A stretch of DNA of 64,000 bases from CAVPTL01 sp963727235 (lineage in GTDB: Bacteria; Actinomycetota; Thermoleophilia; Gaiellales; JAICJC01), in the NCBI GenBank assembly GCA_963727235.1, contig CAVSFZ010000005.1, forward strand, positions 62,001-126,000. The letters run 5' to 3'. Both the position numbers and the translations under genes were made by a program. Below, in pieces: positions 49,343 to 57,877 of this stretch. The notes under the pieces were generated by a model. It was given only the letters and a program-made list of their open reading frames with translations, was not told the DNA's origin and did not search any database. Position 1 is the first letter of the stretch; every line of letters begins with the position of its first letter.

Positions 49343-49635
49343 CGAAACCCCCGCTGTTGGCCACTCCTGTCGACATCGAGTCTATCGTCGATCGGCCAGA
49401 ACGGGTTACGCCGGGCGGGGTGGCCCGGCGTGGAGATGTCCCGGGTTTCGCGGGTGTCCGGCAGAATCGGGCAGCAACAGATGGGGTCAGGTTCCGTCGC
49501 GCAGGGGATGCCGGTCACCCGCGAAACACTGAAACTCAGTTTGCCGCACCGGGGTTTCGGTCGCGCCCCCCGTCGGAGTGATTCTTTAGCAAATTGTAAG
49601 GTATGGGTACGCCCCAGGTTAACAACTGCTCGCGA
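49343..49635 (-). promoter_or_regulatory. whiA-gap intergenic region: promoter and structured leader
   Basis: On the minus strand TTAACC (complement of 49617-49622) and TACAAT (complement of 49593-49598) are spaced by 18 bp, a good housekeeping-type promoter. The predicted leader of about 240 nt contains a long inverted repeat: arms 49445-49461 and 49511-49527 (16 of 17 bp paired) around a 49-nt loop. The loop includes GGGGTCAGGTTCC, a REP-like block. An RNA role in controlling gap is possible, as is a processed terminator after whiA. Confidence 0.5.
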
Positions 49636-50544
49636 TCACGACCGGGTCAGGGACATCAGCGTACGCATACGGTGGGCCACGGCCGACTTCGAAAGCGGCG
49701 GGCTGGCCCTCCTGCCGAGCTCGGTCAGCGACAGGTCGGCATGTCGCAGCCGCAGCCGGGCAACCTGCTGCAGCCTCGGATCCAGTGTGTCGAGGTCGAG
49801 CTGTGCGATGGCGCTGCGCTGCGCGCGGGACGCCTCACTCATGCGACCCAGGTTGGCCTCGTCCCAATTGGTGTTGCGGTTGGCCCGCGCCCGCGTCTCG
49901 CTGATCACGTCGGCCTCCTCGAACGAGAGCGCAGCGTCGTGCGCGCCCATGTGCACCAGCAGCTCGCGGATCGTGACCTTGCTCTTGGCGTAGGCGATGG
50001 CGTGCCCGCGGCGCTCGACCGCACGCACCACCAGCTGGTCGCGCACGGCCAGATGTGCGATCACCTCGGCTCCCCGGATGTCGGCGGTGCGCCACTCCAG
50101 GTGCCCGGGGGCGCGCGGAGCGGACACCGAGCCGGTGGCGATGAACGCCCCGCGCAGGTAGGAACCTCTGCAGCAGCGGCGATTGACCAGCCGCCGGGGC
50201 GGCTCGGGCAGCGGCGCGAGCCCCTCCCCCAGCACGCCCAGCTCGTGCAGGAGCTGGAGGCTGCGCCCGCCGTGCAGGCGCACGCTGACGACATTGCGGC
50301 GGGAGAACCGCGGCTCCCGGTAGGAGACGATCTCGATGCCGGCCTCCAGTGGACGCAGCAGTGTGAACAGCGTCCGCGCCACGGTCGCGTCGATCGGGTC
50401 GAGTCGCACCGCCAGCTCGCCCCCCGACCGCAGCTGAAGCGTGCCGGCCGTGCGGATCAGACCGCTCATGAACGCCAGGCGACAGCAGGGCTTGGCCGGC
50501 GGCCGCTCCGCCAGCTCATGCCGCACCGCCTCGCCGAAGCTCAC
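49636..50544 (-). CDS. whiA: DNA-binding protein WhiA
   Basis: A 302-residue sporulation/cell-division-type regulator found in nearly all Gram-positive bacteria. The N-terminal LAGLIDADG-like part contains CCRLAFMSGLIRTAG and the core CCRGSYLRGAFIATGS. The C-terminal helix-turn-helix reads LSLTELGRRASPPLSKSAVAHR. Its GTG start overlaps the yvcK stop by 4 bp. Position next to yvcK and uvrC is the classic arrangement. Confidence 0.95.
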   Translation of the reverse strand: MSFGEAVRHELAERPPAKPCCRLAFMSGLIRTAGTLQLRSGGELAVRLDPIDATVARTLFTLLRPLEAGIEIVSYREPRFSRRNVVSVRLHGGRSLQLLHELGVLGEGLAPLPEPPRRLVNRRCCRGSYLRGAFIATGSVSAPRAPGHLEWRTADIRGAEVIAHLAVRDQLVVRAVERRGHAIAYAKSKVTIRELLVHMGAHDAALSFEEADVISETRARANRNTNWDEANLGRMSEASRAQRSAIAQLDLDTLDPRLQQVARLRLRHADLSLTELGRRASPPLSKSAVAHRMRTLMSLTRS

Positions 50545-51524
50545 TGCCCCTCGGCCCGCGGATCCCACCGCGACAACCGCACCAGCGTGCGCGCCAGCTT
50601 GTCCTGATCGTGCTGCCACTCGCCGGCCAGCCGGGCGCCGAACACCCGCACGCCCAGCCGCCGCAGGCCGCCGCGATCGACCGGCACCGGGGTTCCCTGC
50701 TCCGCACGGTTTCGGCTCACCAGCACGGCGTCCACCAGCCCCTCACCGCAGTGATCGATGATCCGGGCGACGTGGTCGGACGCTCGGTAGCCCTCGGTCT
50801 CGCCGGGCTGCTGGAGCAGGTTGCAGACGTAGATCTTGGGTACCTGGACGGCCCGGATCGCCTCTCTGATGCCGGGCACCAGCAGCGGCGGAATGGTGCT
50901 GGTGTAGAGGCTGCCGGGCCCCATCACCACCAGCTCGGCCCGCTCGATCGCCTGGAGCGCGCGTGGATGGGCGACCGGGTCGGGCGGATCCAGCTCCACC
51001 CGCTGGCACTGCGCCCCGTCGGCGGCAAGGGCAGTCTCCCCGCGAACGACCCGCCCGTCGGCGAAGTGGGCGACCAGCTCCACCAGATCGGTGGTGGAGG
51101 GCACCACCCGGCCGCGCACCGCCAGCACCCTGGCCGACTCGGAGACGGCTTGGTCGAAGCTGCCCAGCATGTCGGTCATCCCGGCCAGGAAGAGGTTGCC
51201 GAAGCTGTGCCCGGCCAGCTCGCCGGTGGTGAAGCGATGCTGGAACAGGTGTCCCACCAGCGACTCGTCCTCGGCCAGGGCCGTCAGGCAGCTGCGCAGA
51301 TCACCGGGCGCGGGCATGCCGAAGTCGCGCCGCAGCCGGCCGGAACTGCCGCCGTCATCGGTGGTGGTCACCACCGCGGTGACGCTGGCGATGCGCTTGA
51401 GGCCGCGCAGGATCATGCTGAGCCCGGTGCCGCCGCCGAGGCACACGACCCGAACTCCCCGGCGGCGCCGCGACGGTGCCGGTTCAAACGCGCTGGTCTG
51501 CTCGGGAAAGAGATCCATCGCCAC
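50541..51524 (-). CDS. yvcK: gluconeogenesis factor YvcK (CofD-like)
   Basis: A 327-residue protein of the YvcK/CofD family, binding UDP-sugars in Bacillus and needed for growth on gluconeogenic carbon. Motifs include VVCLGGGTGLSMILRGLK, VVTTTDDGGSSGRLRRDFG, the GDLRSC block and LVVMGPGSLYTS. GTG 51524 and ATG 51518 are both possible. It lies 2 bp after uvrC; the rapZ gene that usually separates them is missing. Confidence 0.95.
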   Translation of the reverse strand: MAMDLFPEQTSAFEPAPSRRRRGVRVVCLGGGTGLSMILRGLKRIASVTAVVTTTDDGGSSGRLRRDFGMPAPGDLRSCLTALAEDESLVGHLFQHRFTTGELAGHSFGNLFLAGMTDMLGSFDQAVSESARVLAVRGRVVPSTTDLVELVAHFADGRVVRGETALAADGAQCQRVELDPPDPVAHPRALQAIERAELVVMGPGSLYTSTIPPLLVPGIREAIRAVQVPKIYVCNLLQQPGETEGYRASDHVARIIDHCGEGLVDAVLVSRNRAEQGTPVPVDRGGLRRLGVRVFGARLAGEWQHDQDKLARTLVRLSRWDPRAEGQ

Positions 51525-51526
51525 GG

Positions 51527-53395
51527 CTATCTTCCCGCCCTGTGCAGCGACTGGTGGATCTGGCGGGCGACCTTGGCCGGCAGCCCCGGGACCGACTCGA
51601 GTTCGTCACGCGTGGCCGCCACGAATCGCTCCGGCGTCCCGAAGTGCTCGATCAAGAGCCGCTTGCGAGCCGGCCCCACACCCGGGAGCGAGTCGAAGAT
51701 CGACTCCACCGACGAGCGGGCGCGGCGCTTGCGGTGCCGGCCGAGAGCAAACCGGTGGGCCTCGTCGCGCACCCGTTGCAGCAGCTGGAGGCCGTTGGAG
51801 GCCGGATCCAGCATGATCGGGTCGGGCCGGCCGGGGATGAAGACCTCCTCGATCCGCTTCGCCAGCGAGATCACCGCCACCCGCGGCAGGTCGAACTCGG
51901 CCATCGCATCCAGCGCCGCGTTCAGCTGGCCCTTGCCGCCGTCGATCACCACCAGACTGGGAGTCGCGGCAAAGCTCTCGTCGTAGCGGTCGGCCTCCAC
52001 CGCCCGCATCCGCGCGAACCGGCGGGACACCGCTTCGCGCATGCTCGAGAAGTCATCCTGGCCCTTGCCGTGCCGGATCACGAACGAGCGGTAGTGCGAG
52101 CGCTTGGCGACCGCGTCCTCGAACACCACCATTGAGGCAACCGTGTTGGTGTCGCCCAGGTTGGAGACGTCGAAGCACTCGATCCGCACCGGCAGCTTCT
52201 CCAGGTTGAGGCGCTCGCGCAGCTCCTCCAGAGCCTCCACCCGGCGCGCCCGTGAACGCTGCGCCAGCAACGCGTCGTGCTCGAGTGCGAGCGTCGCGTT
52301 CTGGGCCGCCAGCTCGGCGATCCGGCGCTTCTCACCTCGCTGCGCCGCGCGCACCTCGACAGTCGCGCCGCGGCGCTCCCCCAGGAACGCCTCCAGCAGC
52401 TCGGCGTCGGGGAACGTCCGTGGCACCACCACCTGGGCCGGAATGGCCACGTGGCCGCCGTAGTACTCGAGTGCGAATCCCCAGAGAGCCTCGGATTCGT
52501 CCTCGCCCTCGGTGTTCTCGAGGTAGAAGCTCTGGCGATCGGCCAGCCGCCCGTCGCGGAGGTGAAACAGCTGGACGTTGGCGTTGTCGCCGGCCACGGC
52601 AACCGCGAGCACATCCGCGGAGCCGAGGCTGCGCTTGTCGGCCACCTGCGTCTCGGACAGGTGCCGCACGGCGGTGAGGCGGTTGCGGTAGCGCGCCGCG
52701 TCCTCGTACTGGCGCGACTCGGCGGCCTCCTGCATGGCCTTTTCCAGATCCCGCTCGAGCGGTCGCACCCGTCCCGAAAGGAACTCGATCACCGAATCGA
52801 TCACCTCGGCGTACTCCTGCCTGGAGACGTAGCCCACGCACGGGGCTCCGCAGCGGCCGATGTGGTAGTCCAGGCACGGCACACCCGAGCGCCGGCCCGG
52901 CGTCGGCCCCTCGCACGGCCGGTAGGGGAAGACGCGGTTTAGCACGTCCAGCGTCTCTCGCACCTTGCGCGCACTCGAGTACGGCCCGAAGTACTGGACA
53001 CCCTTGCGATGACGCTCCCGGGTGAACATGACCCGCGGGTACTCATCACCGACAGTCACGGCGATGTAGGGATACGACTTGTCGTCGCGCAGCCGGATGT
53101 TGAACATCGGCCGATGACGCTTGATCAGGTTCTGCTCCAGCAGCAGCGCCTCGGTCTCGCTGGTGACGACGAACACCTCGATCTCCTCGATCCGCTCCAC
53201 CAACTCAGCCGTCCGCTGAATGGCGTATCCACCGCGGAAGTACGACTGCACCCGCTTTCGCAGCGACTTGGCCTTGCCCACGTACAGCACCTCGTCGGAT
53301 GCGCCGTGGAAGAGGTAGACGCCGGGCGTGTCGGGTAACGCTTTCAGCTGGAGCTGGAGGCGTTCAGAGCGATCGGACTGGGATGCGGTGGCCAC
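51527..53395 (-). CDS. uvrC: excinuclease ABC subunit C
   Basis: A 622-residue nucleotide-excision-repair nuclease. The GIY-YIG domain (GVYLFHGASDEVLYVGKAKS) spans about 20-100, the UVR helix is near 205-240, and the RNase H-like C-terminal nuclease is near 380-540 (ECFDVSNLGDTNTVASMVVF, VVIDGGKGQLNAA). Tandem helix-hairpin-helix motifs end the protein (LPGVGPARKRLL, VPGLPAKVARQIH). GTG start at 53395. A perfect palindrome at 53435-53467 lies just upstream. Confidence 0.97.
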   Translation of the reverse strand: MATASQSDRSERLQLQLKALPDTPGVYLFHGASDEVLYVGKAKSLRKRVQSYFRGGYAIQRTAELVERIEEIEVFVVTSETEALLLEQNLIKRHRPMFNIRLRDDKSYPYIAVTVGDEYPRVMFTRERHRKGVQYFGPYSSARKVRETLDVLNRVFPYRPCEGPTPGRRSGVPCLDYHIGRCGAPCVGYVSRQEYAEVIDSVIEFLSGRVRPLERDLEKAMQEAAESRQYEDAARYRNRLTAVRHLSETQVADKRSLGSADVLAVAVAGDNANVQLFHLRDGRLADRQSFYLENTEGEDESEALWGFALEYYGGHVAIPAQVVVPRTFPDAELLEAFLGERRGATVEVRAAQRGEKRRIAELAAQNATLALEHDALLAQRSRARRVEALEELRERLNLEKLPVRIECFDVSNLGDTNTVASMVVFEDAVAKRSHYRSFVIRHGKGQDDFSSMREAVSRRFARMRAVEADRYDESFAATPSLVVIDGGKGQLNAALDAMAEFDLPRVAVISLAKRIEEVFIPGRPDPIMLDPASNGLQLLQRVRDEAHRFALGRHRKRRARSSVESIFDSLPGVGPARKRLLIEHFGTPERFVAATRDELESVPGLPAKVARQIHQSLHRAGR

Positions 53396-53434
53396 GCTCC
53401 GAATCCTACGCGGTCACTCTGAGCGGCCCGCTGC

Positions 53435-53467
53435 GTGAATAAAAGGTGCCTGGCACCTTTTATTCAC
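53435..53467. terminator. perfect 33-bp palindrome, likely terminator or REP-like element
   Basis: Arms of 16 bp, GTGAATAAAAGGTGCC and its exact complement, around a single T. It lies between the NlpC/P60 gene and uvrC and contains the TGA stop (53464-53466) of the NlpC/P60 gene. It shares the GTGAATAA and GGTGCC elements with the palindrome at 632-662. Read leftward its right arm begins GTGAATAAAA, so termination of the tad-like operon is plausible. Confidence 0.6.
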
Positions 53468-55179
53468 CAGATGCTGTCCAGGGTGTGGCGGCACCAGCCG
53501 GCCGCCCGCGAGCCGGCGCTCGAAAGCGTGTCCCAGTTGTTGTAGACCGTGGCGCCGAGGGTGAACAGCGCCGCTCCCGCAAAAACCGCGCCGATGACAG
53601 GCGAGGCAACCACCGCTGCTCCCACCCCCGCCGCCAGCAGGAGGACCCCTCCAGCCACCGCCAGAACCCCGCCGACCAGCAGCGCCCCGTTGTACAGACG
53701 GCCGTGCCAGGTGCGTGAGCGGTACAGCCCCCAAGCGGCGAAGCCCACCTGGAGGGCCGCGAAGATCAGATCGAGACCGGGAACCAGGCTCGATCCGCCC
53801 ACGATGGGCTCGGATACAGCACCGACCGCGGAGACCAGGTCACGCCCTGCCATCGAGACCTGCACGATCGCTGAAACCGTCTTGTTGGGGATCGCCGCTG
53901 CGACGTTCAGCAGCAGATTGCCTCCGTGCCCAAGGTGTGCCGGCAGCCGCAACCCCTGGCTGTGGCGGAGGTCACCCAGCCACCCCATGCCGTCGCCGAC
54001 CGTCCCGCCCACCCCGGAGATCAACGAGCCCCAGCTGCTGCCGCCGGCGGGCGGATCCGGCTGACCGCCCCCGACGCTCCTGTGCGGCCGCGGCAGCAGG
54101 CCGACCGTGGCCTCGAAACCCGCGCCCAGCGCCGGCCCGGAGGCGCTGTGCATCACCACGGCAGCTCTCGAGGCGTCGCCGCCGAGCTGGTCTGTCAACG
54201 CCTCCATCAGGTCGCTTCTATGCCGCAACATCGCCTGGTGGAGCAGCGAGCCAATCCGGTACGGGTTGGTGTCGACAGCGAGCCGAAGCTCGGCCGCGAT
54301 CACATACGCCGGCACCTGGTACCGGCGGGCGGCAGCTTCGACTGCGGAGGCAGCAGGATCGGCCGCGGGTGCACCTGCCAGCAGCCGGCCAAAACCATCC
54401 CAGGGAACGTCGGCCAGCGCCTCGTAGGTCACCACCGCGCCGGTGTGCGGCGCCACCACCGTCATGCCCCCGCCCACGTACATGCCGACGTGGTAGGGCT
54501 GATTCGTGTCCGCACCCAGGAACACGAGATCTCCCGGCGCGAGCTCGGCCGCCGTAACGTGGCGCGACATGTGCCACAGATCCGCGGCGGTGGGACGTCC
54601 CGGCAGCGACACACCGGCGGCGCCGTAGGCGTAATCGACCAGCCCGGAGCAGTCAAAACCACCCTCCGCACGGCTCTCGCCGCCCCAGACGTACGGCCAC
54701 CCGATCTGGGCCTCGGCGGCGGCGACCACGGCCGCCGCGCCCTGAACGCCCGCCAGATCAATCGGGCGAAACGACCCCGAAGCCAGCGTGGCCGTATACG
54801 TCACTCCGGCCCGCGACCACGACCACACCCGGTCCGCGCGGCTTCCGACGCCGGGCACCGCGCCCGTGACCAGCTCGGACACGGTCACATCCACCGCTTT
54901 GGGAACGCCGTTGGCGGTCTCGATGCGGAAGGCCTCGATCCGTCCGCCGTTGGCCGCGGCGGCCCGGGTCGCCGCCGACTCGACAGCCGATCTCGATACC
55001 GAAGGATCGGCCGCCAGCACCTGCACCCCCGCCAGCGCCGCCACGTCGGCGGCGCTCTGGGCGTGGGCGCCGCCGGATCGGATCGCGGCGAGGTGCACCA
55101 GCACCACCGCTCCCAGCAGCACCGCGATCGCAATCCCAACCGCGGCAATCGACACCTGGCCCCGCTCACGCCGACTCAC
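53464..55179 (-). CDS. TadG-like pseudopilin domain fused to NlpC/P60 peptidase
   Basis: A 571-residue composite protein. The N-terminus RRERGQVSIAAVGIAIAV with one helix (about 10-33) resembles a TadE/TadG pseudopilin start (prepilin-like GQ-S-I). An NlpC/P60 domain (about 145-260) has Cys177 in FDCSGLVDYAY, His230 in YHVGMYVG and His245 in APHTG. A Gly-rich linker and a C-terminal part with membrane-like segments (around 490-550) follow. It could cut peptidoglycan peptides at a secretion or pilus site. The start overlaps the upstream TadE-like gene by 4 bp. Confidence 0.75.
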   Translation of the reverse strand: MSRRERGQVSIAAVGIAIAVLLGAVVLVHLAAIRSGGAHAQSAADVAALAGVQVLAADPSVSRSAVESAATRAAAANGGRIEAFRIETANGVPKAVDVTVSELVTGAVPGVGSRADRVWSWSRAGVTYTATLASGSFRPIDLAGVQGAAAVVAAAEAQIGWPYVWGGESRAEGGFDCSGLVDYAYGAAGVSLPGRPTAADLWHMSRHVTAAELAPGDLVFLGADTNQPYHVGMYVGGGMTVVAPHTGAVVTYEALADVPWDGFGRLLAGAPAADPAASAVEAAARRYQVPAYVIAAELRLAVDTNPYRIGSLLHQAMLRHRSDLMEALTDQLGGDASRAAVVMHSASGPALGAGFEATVGLLPRPHRSVGGGQPDPPAGGSSWGSLISGVGGTVGDGMGWLGDLRHSQGLRLPAHLGHGGNLLLNVAAAIPNKTVSAIVQVSMAGRDLVSAVGAVSEPIVGGSSLVPGLDLIFAALQVGFAAWGLYRSRTWHGRLYNGALLVGGVLAVAGGVLLLAAGVGAAVVASPVIGAVFAGAALFTLGATVYNNWDTLSSAGSRAAGWCRHTLDSIW

Positions 55180-55472
55180 CGAGTGTGGCCCACCGCGGTC
55201 ACGTCAAAGCATCCGACGCCACTGGTGACCGCACACACCCTCACCGTGGCCGTGATGACTCCGTGCTCGACCGTGGTCGACTTCTTGAGCCAGGCGGGAA
55301 GCGGCCGCTGCTCCAACGTCAGCACCGCGGCCTGGTCGACCAGCCGGTGAGCCGTGTCGCGAGCCTGCAGCGCTCGCAGCATGTCCCAGCCGCCAAACGC
55401 GAACATCAGCACCAGCACACACGCGGCGATCGTCTCGATGGAGGCCTGGCCGCGGGCGTGATCGCGACTCAC
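55176..55472 (-). CDS. TadE-like pseudopilin
   Basis: A 98-residue protein. The N-terminus SRDHARGQASIETIAACVLV enters a single hydrophobic helix, then a soluble C-terminal strand region (VEHGVITATVRVCAV). The RGQ-S-IE motif before the helix is the TadE signature. GTG 55472 overlaps the upstream gene stop (GTGA). It is presumably a minor pseudopilin or secreted envelope protein in a Tad-like system; tad ATPase and platform genes are not in this window. Confidence 0.7.
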   Translation of the reverse strand: MSRDHARGQASIETIAACVLVLMFAFGGWDMLRALQARDTAHRLVDQAAVLTLEQRPLPAWLKKSTTVEHGVITATVRVCAVTSGVGCFDVTAVGHTR

Positions 55473-55792
55473 CGGTCCACCAGCTCGGCAGCGGCGCTGA
55501 CCCGCGGGGAGAACCCGGGAATCACCGACGGCACCCGCACGGTCACGCGCAGCTGCCCGCCGGCCTTCTCCACCGTCACCCCCTTGCGCATCGACCCCGG
55601 CAGCGCGCCCACGACCGCAGGCCGGGGAGGCTCGTGCGAGAGCACCGCCCGCGCCCCCGCATGGGCCGCGTCTGCAACCGACACCAACGTCCACGCGACC
55701 AGCACCACCTGCCAGGCGCCCACGCCGCAGGCCGCCAGCACCGGCAGCAGCACCACCGTCTCGATTGTTGCCTGGCCCCGTTGTGAACCCAT
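55469..55792 (-). CDS. TadE-like pseudopilin
   Basis: A 107-residue protein starting MGSQRGQATIETVVLLPVLA. The RGQATIE motif and a following hydrophobic helix match TadE-type proteins. The soluble part (GKA-like RVTVRVPSVIPGF) is beta-rich. It is the first of three overlapping genes (tadE-tadE-tadG/NlpC). It diverges from hemQ, 85 bp away. Confidence 0.72.
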   Translation of the reverse strand: MGSQRGQATIETVVLLPVLAACGVGAWQVVLVAWTLVSVADAAHAGARAVLSHEPPRPAVVGALPGSMRKGVTVEKAGGQLRVTVRVPSVIPGFSPRVSAAAELVDR

Positions 55793-55877
55793 GCGACCAC
55801 GGTATGAACGCCCTGGTGACGACTCAACCGGGCGGCCGTGCCGAAACGGTCACAATCCGGCTGCTACGATCGAGGCG

Positions 55878-56627
55878 ATGGCAGACAACGGCGCAACCGA
55901 ACCGGCCAACAACTCCTCGGGTGAGGATCGCCAGTTCGTCCATTTCAGCTTTTACAAGCTCGACCCGGCCTGGCGGCGGTTGCCGGCCGAAGAGCAGGGG
56001 GCATCGCGCGCCGAGCTGGCCGCGGTGATCGAGGAGCACGGCGCCAAGTTCCCGATCCGCGCGTACACGATGGCGGGGCTCCGCCCCGACGCCGACATCA
56101 TGCTGTGGAAGGTGTCCGAGCGGCTCGAGGACTTCCATGAGCTCGGCACCGCAATGCTCTCGACAGCGATGGGCGGCTACCTGCACACGCCCTACGCCTA
56201 CCTCTCGATGACCCGGCGATCCCAGTACGTCAAGGGCGAAGGCCGCTCGATGCACAAGCGCGGCCGGGTGATGTGGGACCCCGACTCGAAGTACCTGCTG
56301 ATCTACCCGATGGTCAAGACCCGCGCCTGGTATCAGCTGTCAAAGCCCGCCCGGCAGGGAATCATGAACGAGCACATCGCAACCGGGAAGCAGTTTCCCA
56401 CGGTCAAGATCAACACCACCTACTCGTTCGGGATCGACGACCAGGAGTTCGTGGTGGCGTTCGAGACCGACTACGTCGGCGATTTCCTCGACCTGATGAT
56501 GACGCTGCGCGAGACCGAAGCCAGCCGCTACACCGAGACCGACACCCCGATCTTCACCTGCATGTCGGTGTCGGTCGAGCAGGCACTGCAGTCGCTGGGC
56601 GGAACCGCGGCCCACGCCCGGGCCTAG
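55878..56627 (+). CDS. hemQ: coproheme decarboxylase / chlorite dismutase-like protein (HemQ)
   Basis: A 249-residue protein of the ChdC/Cld superfamily, which in Gram-positive bacteria performs the last step of the coproporphyrin-dependent heme pathway. Visible blocks are HFSFYKLDPAWRRLP, YTMAGLRPDADIMLW, LSMTRRSQYVKGEG (with a Tyr in the place of the catalytic Tyr), QGIMNEHIATG and FVVAFETDYVGDFLDLMMTLR. The ATG at 55878 lies seven bases after TACGAT, suggesting leaderless transcription. A P450 gene converges 7 bp away. Confidence 0.9.
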   Translation: MADNGATEPANNSSGEDRQFVHFSFYKLDPAWRRLPAEEQGASRAELAAVIEEHGAKFPIRAYTMAGLRPDADIMLWKVSERLEDFHELGTAMLSTAMGGYLHTPYAYLSMTRRSQYVKGEGRSMHKRGRVMWDPDSKYLLIYPMVKTRAWYQLSKPARQGIMNEHIATGKQFPTVKINTTYSFGIDDQEFVVAFETDYVGDFLDLMMTLRETEASRYTETDTPIFTCMSVSVEQALQSLGGTAAHARA

Positions 56628-56634
56628 CCGACGA

Positions 56635-57873
56635 CTAGGCGGCCCACCGCAGCCGCAACACCGCCGGCTTTCGGAACACGAACCCTGCCGGTCGCTCGAC
56701 CTCGACGATCTCGAGACCCTGCAGCCGGCGGGTGATCTCCTCCACCGCGATCGCACCCTGCATGCGGGCCATCGAGAACCCCAGACAGTGATGCACGCCG
56801 AAGCTGAAGGAGAGCCCGTGGCGGGCGTTCTCGCGGCGGATGTCGAACCGCAGCGGCTCGGCGAACACGTCCGGATCGCGATTCGCCCCCAGCGTGCTGA
56901 CACCGACGAACTCGCCGACACCGAGTTCGACATCGCCGACCACCGTGGCGGCAGACGCCCAGCGTTCGATGAACGTCACCGGCGGAATCAGGCGGAGTGA
57001 CTCCTCCACCGCGTTGGGGATCAACTCGGCGTCGGCGCGAACCGCGTCGAGCTGCGCCGGGTGATCGAGCAGCAGCATGACGGTGTTCAGCACCATCGAC
57101 TCGATCGTTTCGATCGCGCCGAACAGGATCACGCGAAGCTGCGCGACCACCTCGTCATCAGAGAGCTGGGTGTCCGGGTCCGCGACCACCGCCGCTGTCA
57201 CCGAGGCGTCGGGGGCGCGACGTGCCCGCTCGAGCTCACCCAGCAGCAGCTCGCTGAACTCGGCCCGAGCAGCGTCCGCCCTGCGTTGAGGCTCGGGGTC
57301 GCCGTCGTACACCATGCCTCCGGCGAACGCGTCATAGAACCCGCGGATCCGCGGCACGTCGTCGAGCGACAGACCCAGCATGTCTCCCGCGACCCCGATC
57401 GCAAACGGCGCGGCGAACTCCGACGCCAGATCACAGCTGCCCTGCGGCTGAAGCCAGTCCAGCAGCTGCCTCACCCGCGCCGTCACCGGCTCCCGGAATC
57501 GCTGCTCGACCGCCCGCCGGTGAAACGGCGCCTCGAACGGCGCACGCATGTGCTCGTGAGCAGGCGGATCGGTGGTCAGCATCATCTGCCCCAGCGACGC
57601 CCGCACCAGATTCTCGTGGGCTTGAACCGTGAATGCAGATCGCGGCCCGAGCACCCGGCGGGCAAGCGGGTAGGAGGTCACCAGCCACCCGCCCATCGCC
57701 GGCACCCACGAGATCGGCTCCGTCGCCCGCAGCCGATCGAACACATCCACGCGATCGGCCCGCTCGAGATCCTCGAACTCGACTGCTGCGCCGACCGGGA
57801 ACCGCGCCTGCCGCTGGGCCGCCTCGGCCGCTCCGACCTCGGCCTGGGCGATCATGGCGGAGGCAGCAGACAT
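56635..57873 (-). CDS. cytochrome P450
   Basis: A 412-residue soluble P450. The heme-binding loop FSFGVHHCLG has Cys363 as thiolate ligand. The K-helix EESLR (ExxR) and an I-helix region LFGAIETIESM are present; the I helix has GAIET rather than the usual A/G-G-x-D/E-T. The substrate is unknown. The start at ATG 57873 is preferred over an in-frame upstream start. It lies 4 bp after a small membrane protein gene on the same strand. Confidence 0.93.
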   Translation of the reverse strand: MSAASAMIAQAEVGAAEAAQRQARFPVGAAVEFEDLERADRVDVFDRLRATEPISWVPAMGGWLVTSYPLARRVLGPRSAFTVQAHENLVRASLGQMMLTTDPPAHEHMRAPFEAPFHRRAVEQRFREPVTARVRQLLDWLQPQGSCDLASEFAAPFAIGVAGDMLGLSLDDVPRIRGFYDAFAGGMVYDGDPEPQRRADAARAEFSELLLGELERARRAPDASVTAAVVADPDTQLSDDEVVAQLRVILFGAIETIESMVLNTVMLLLDHPAQLDAVRADAELIPNAVEESLRLIPPVTFIERWASAATVVGDVELGVGEFVGVSTLGANRDPDVFAEPLRFDIRRENARHGLSFSFGVHHCLGFSMARMQGAIAVEEITRRLQGLEIVEVERPAGFVFRKPAVLRLRWAA

Positions 57874-57877
57874 CGGC

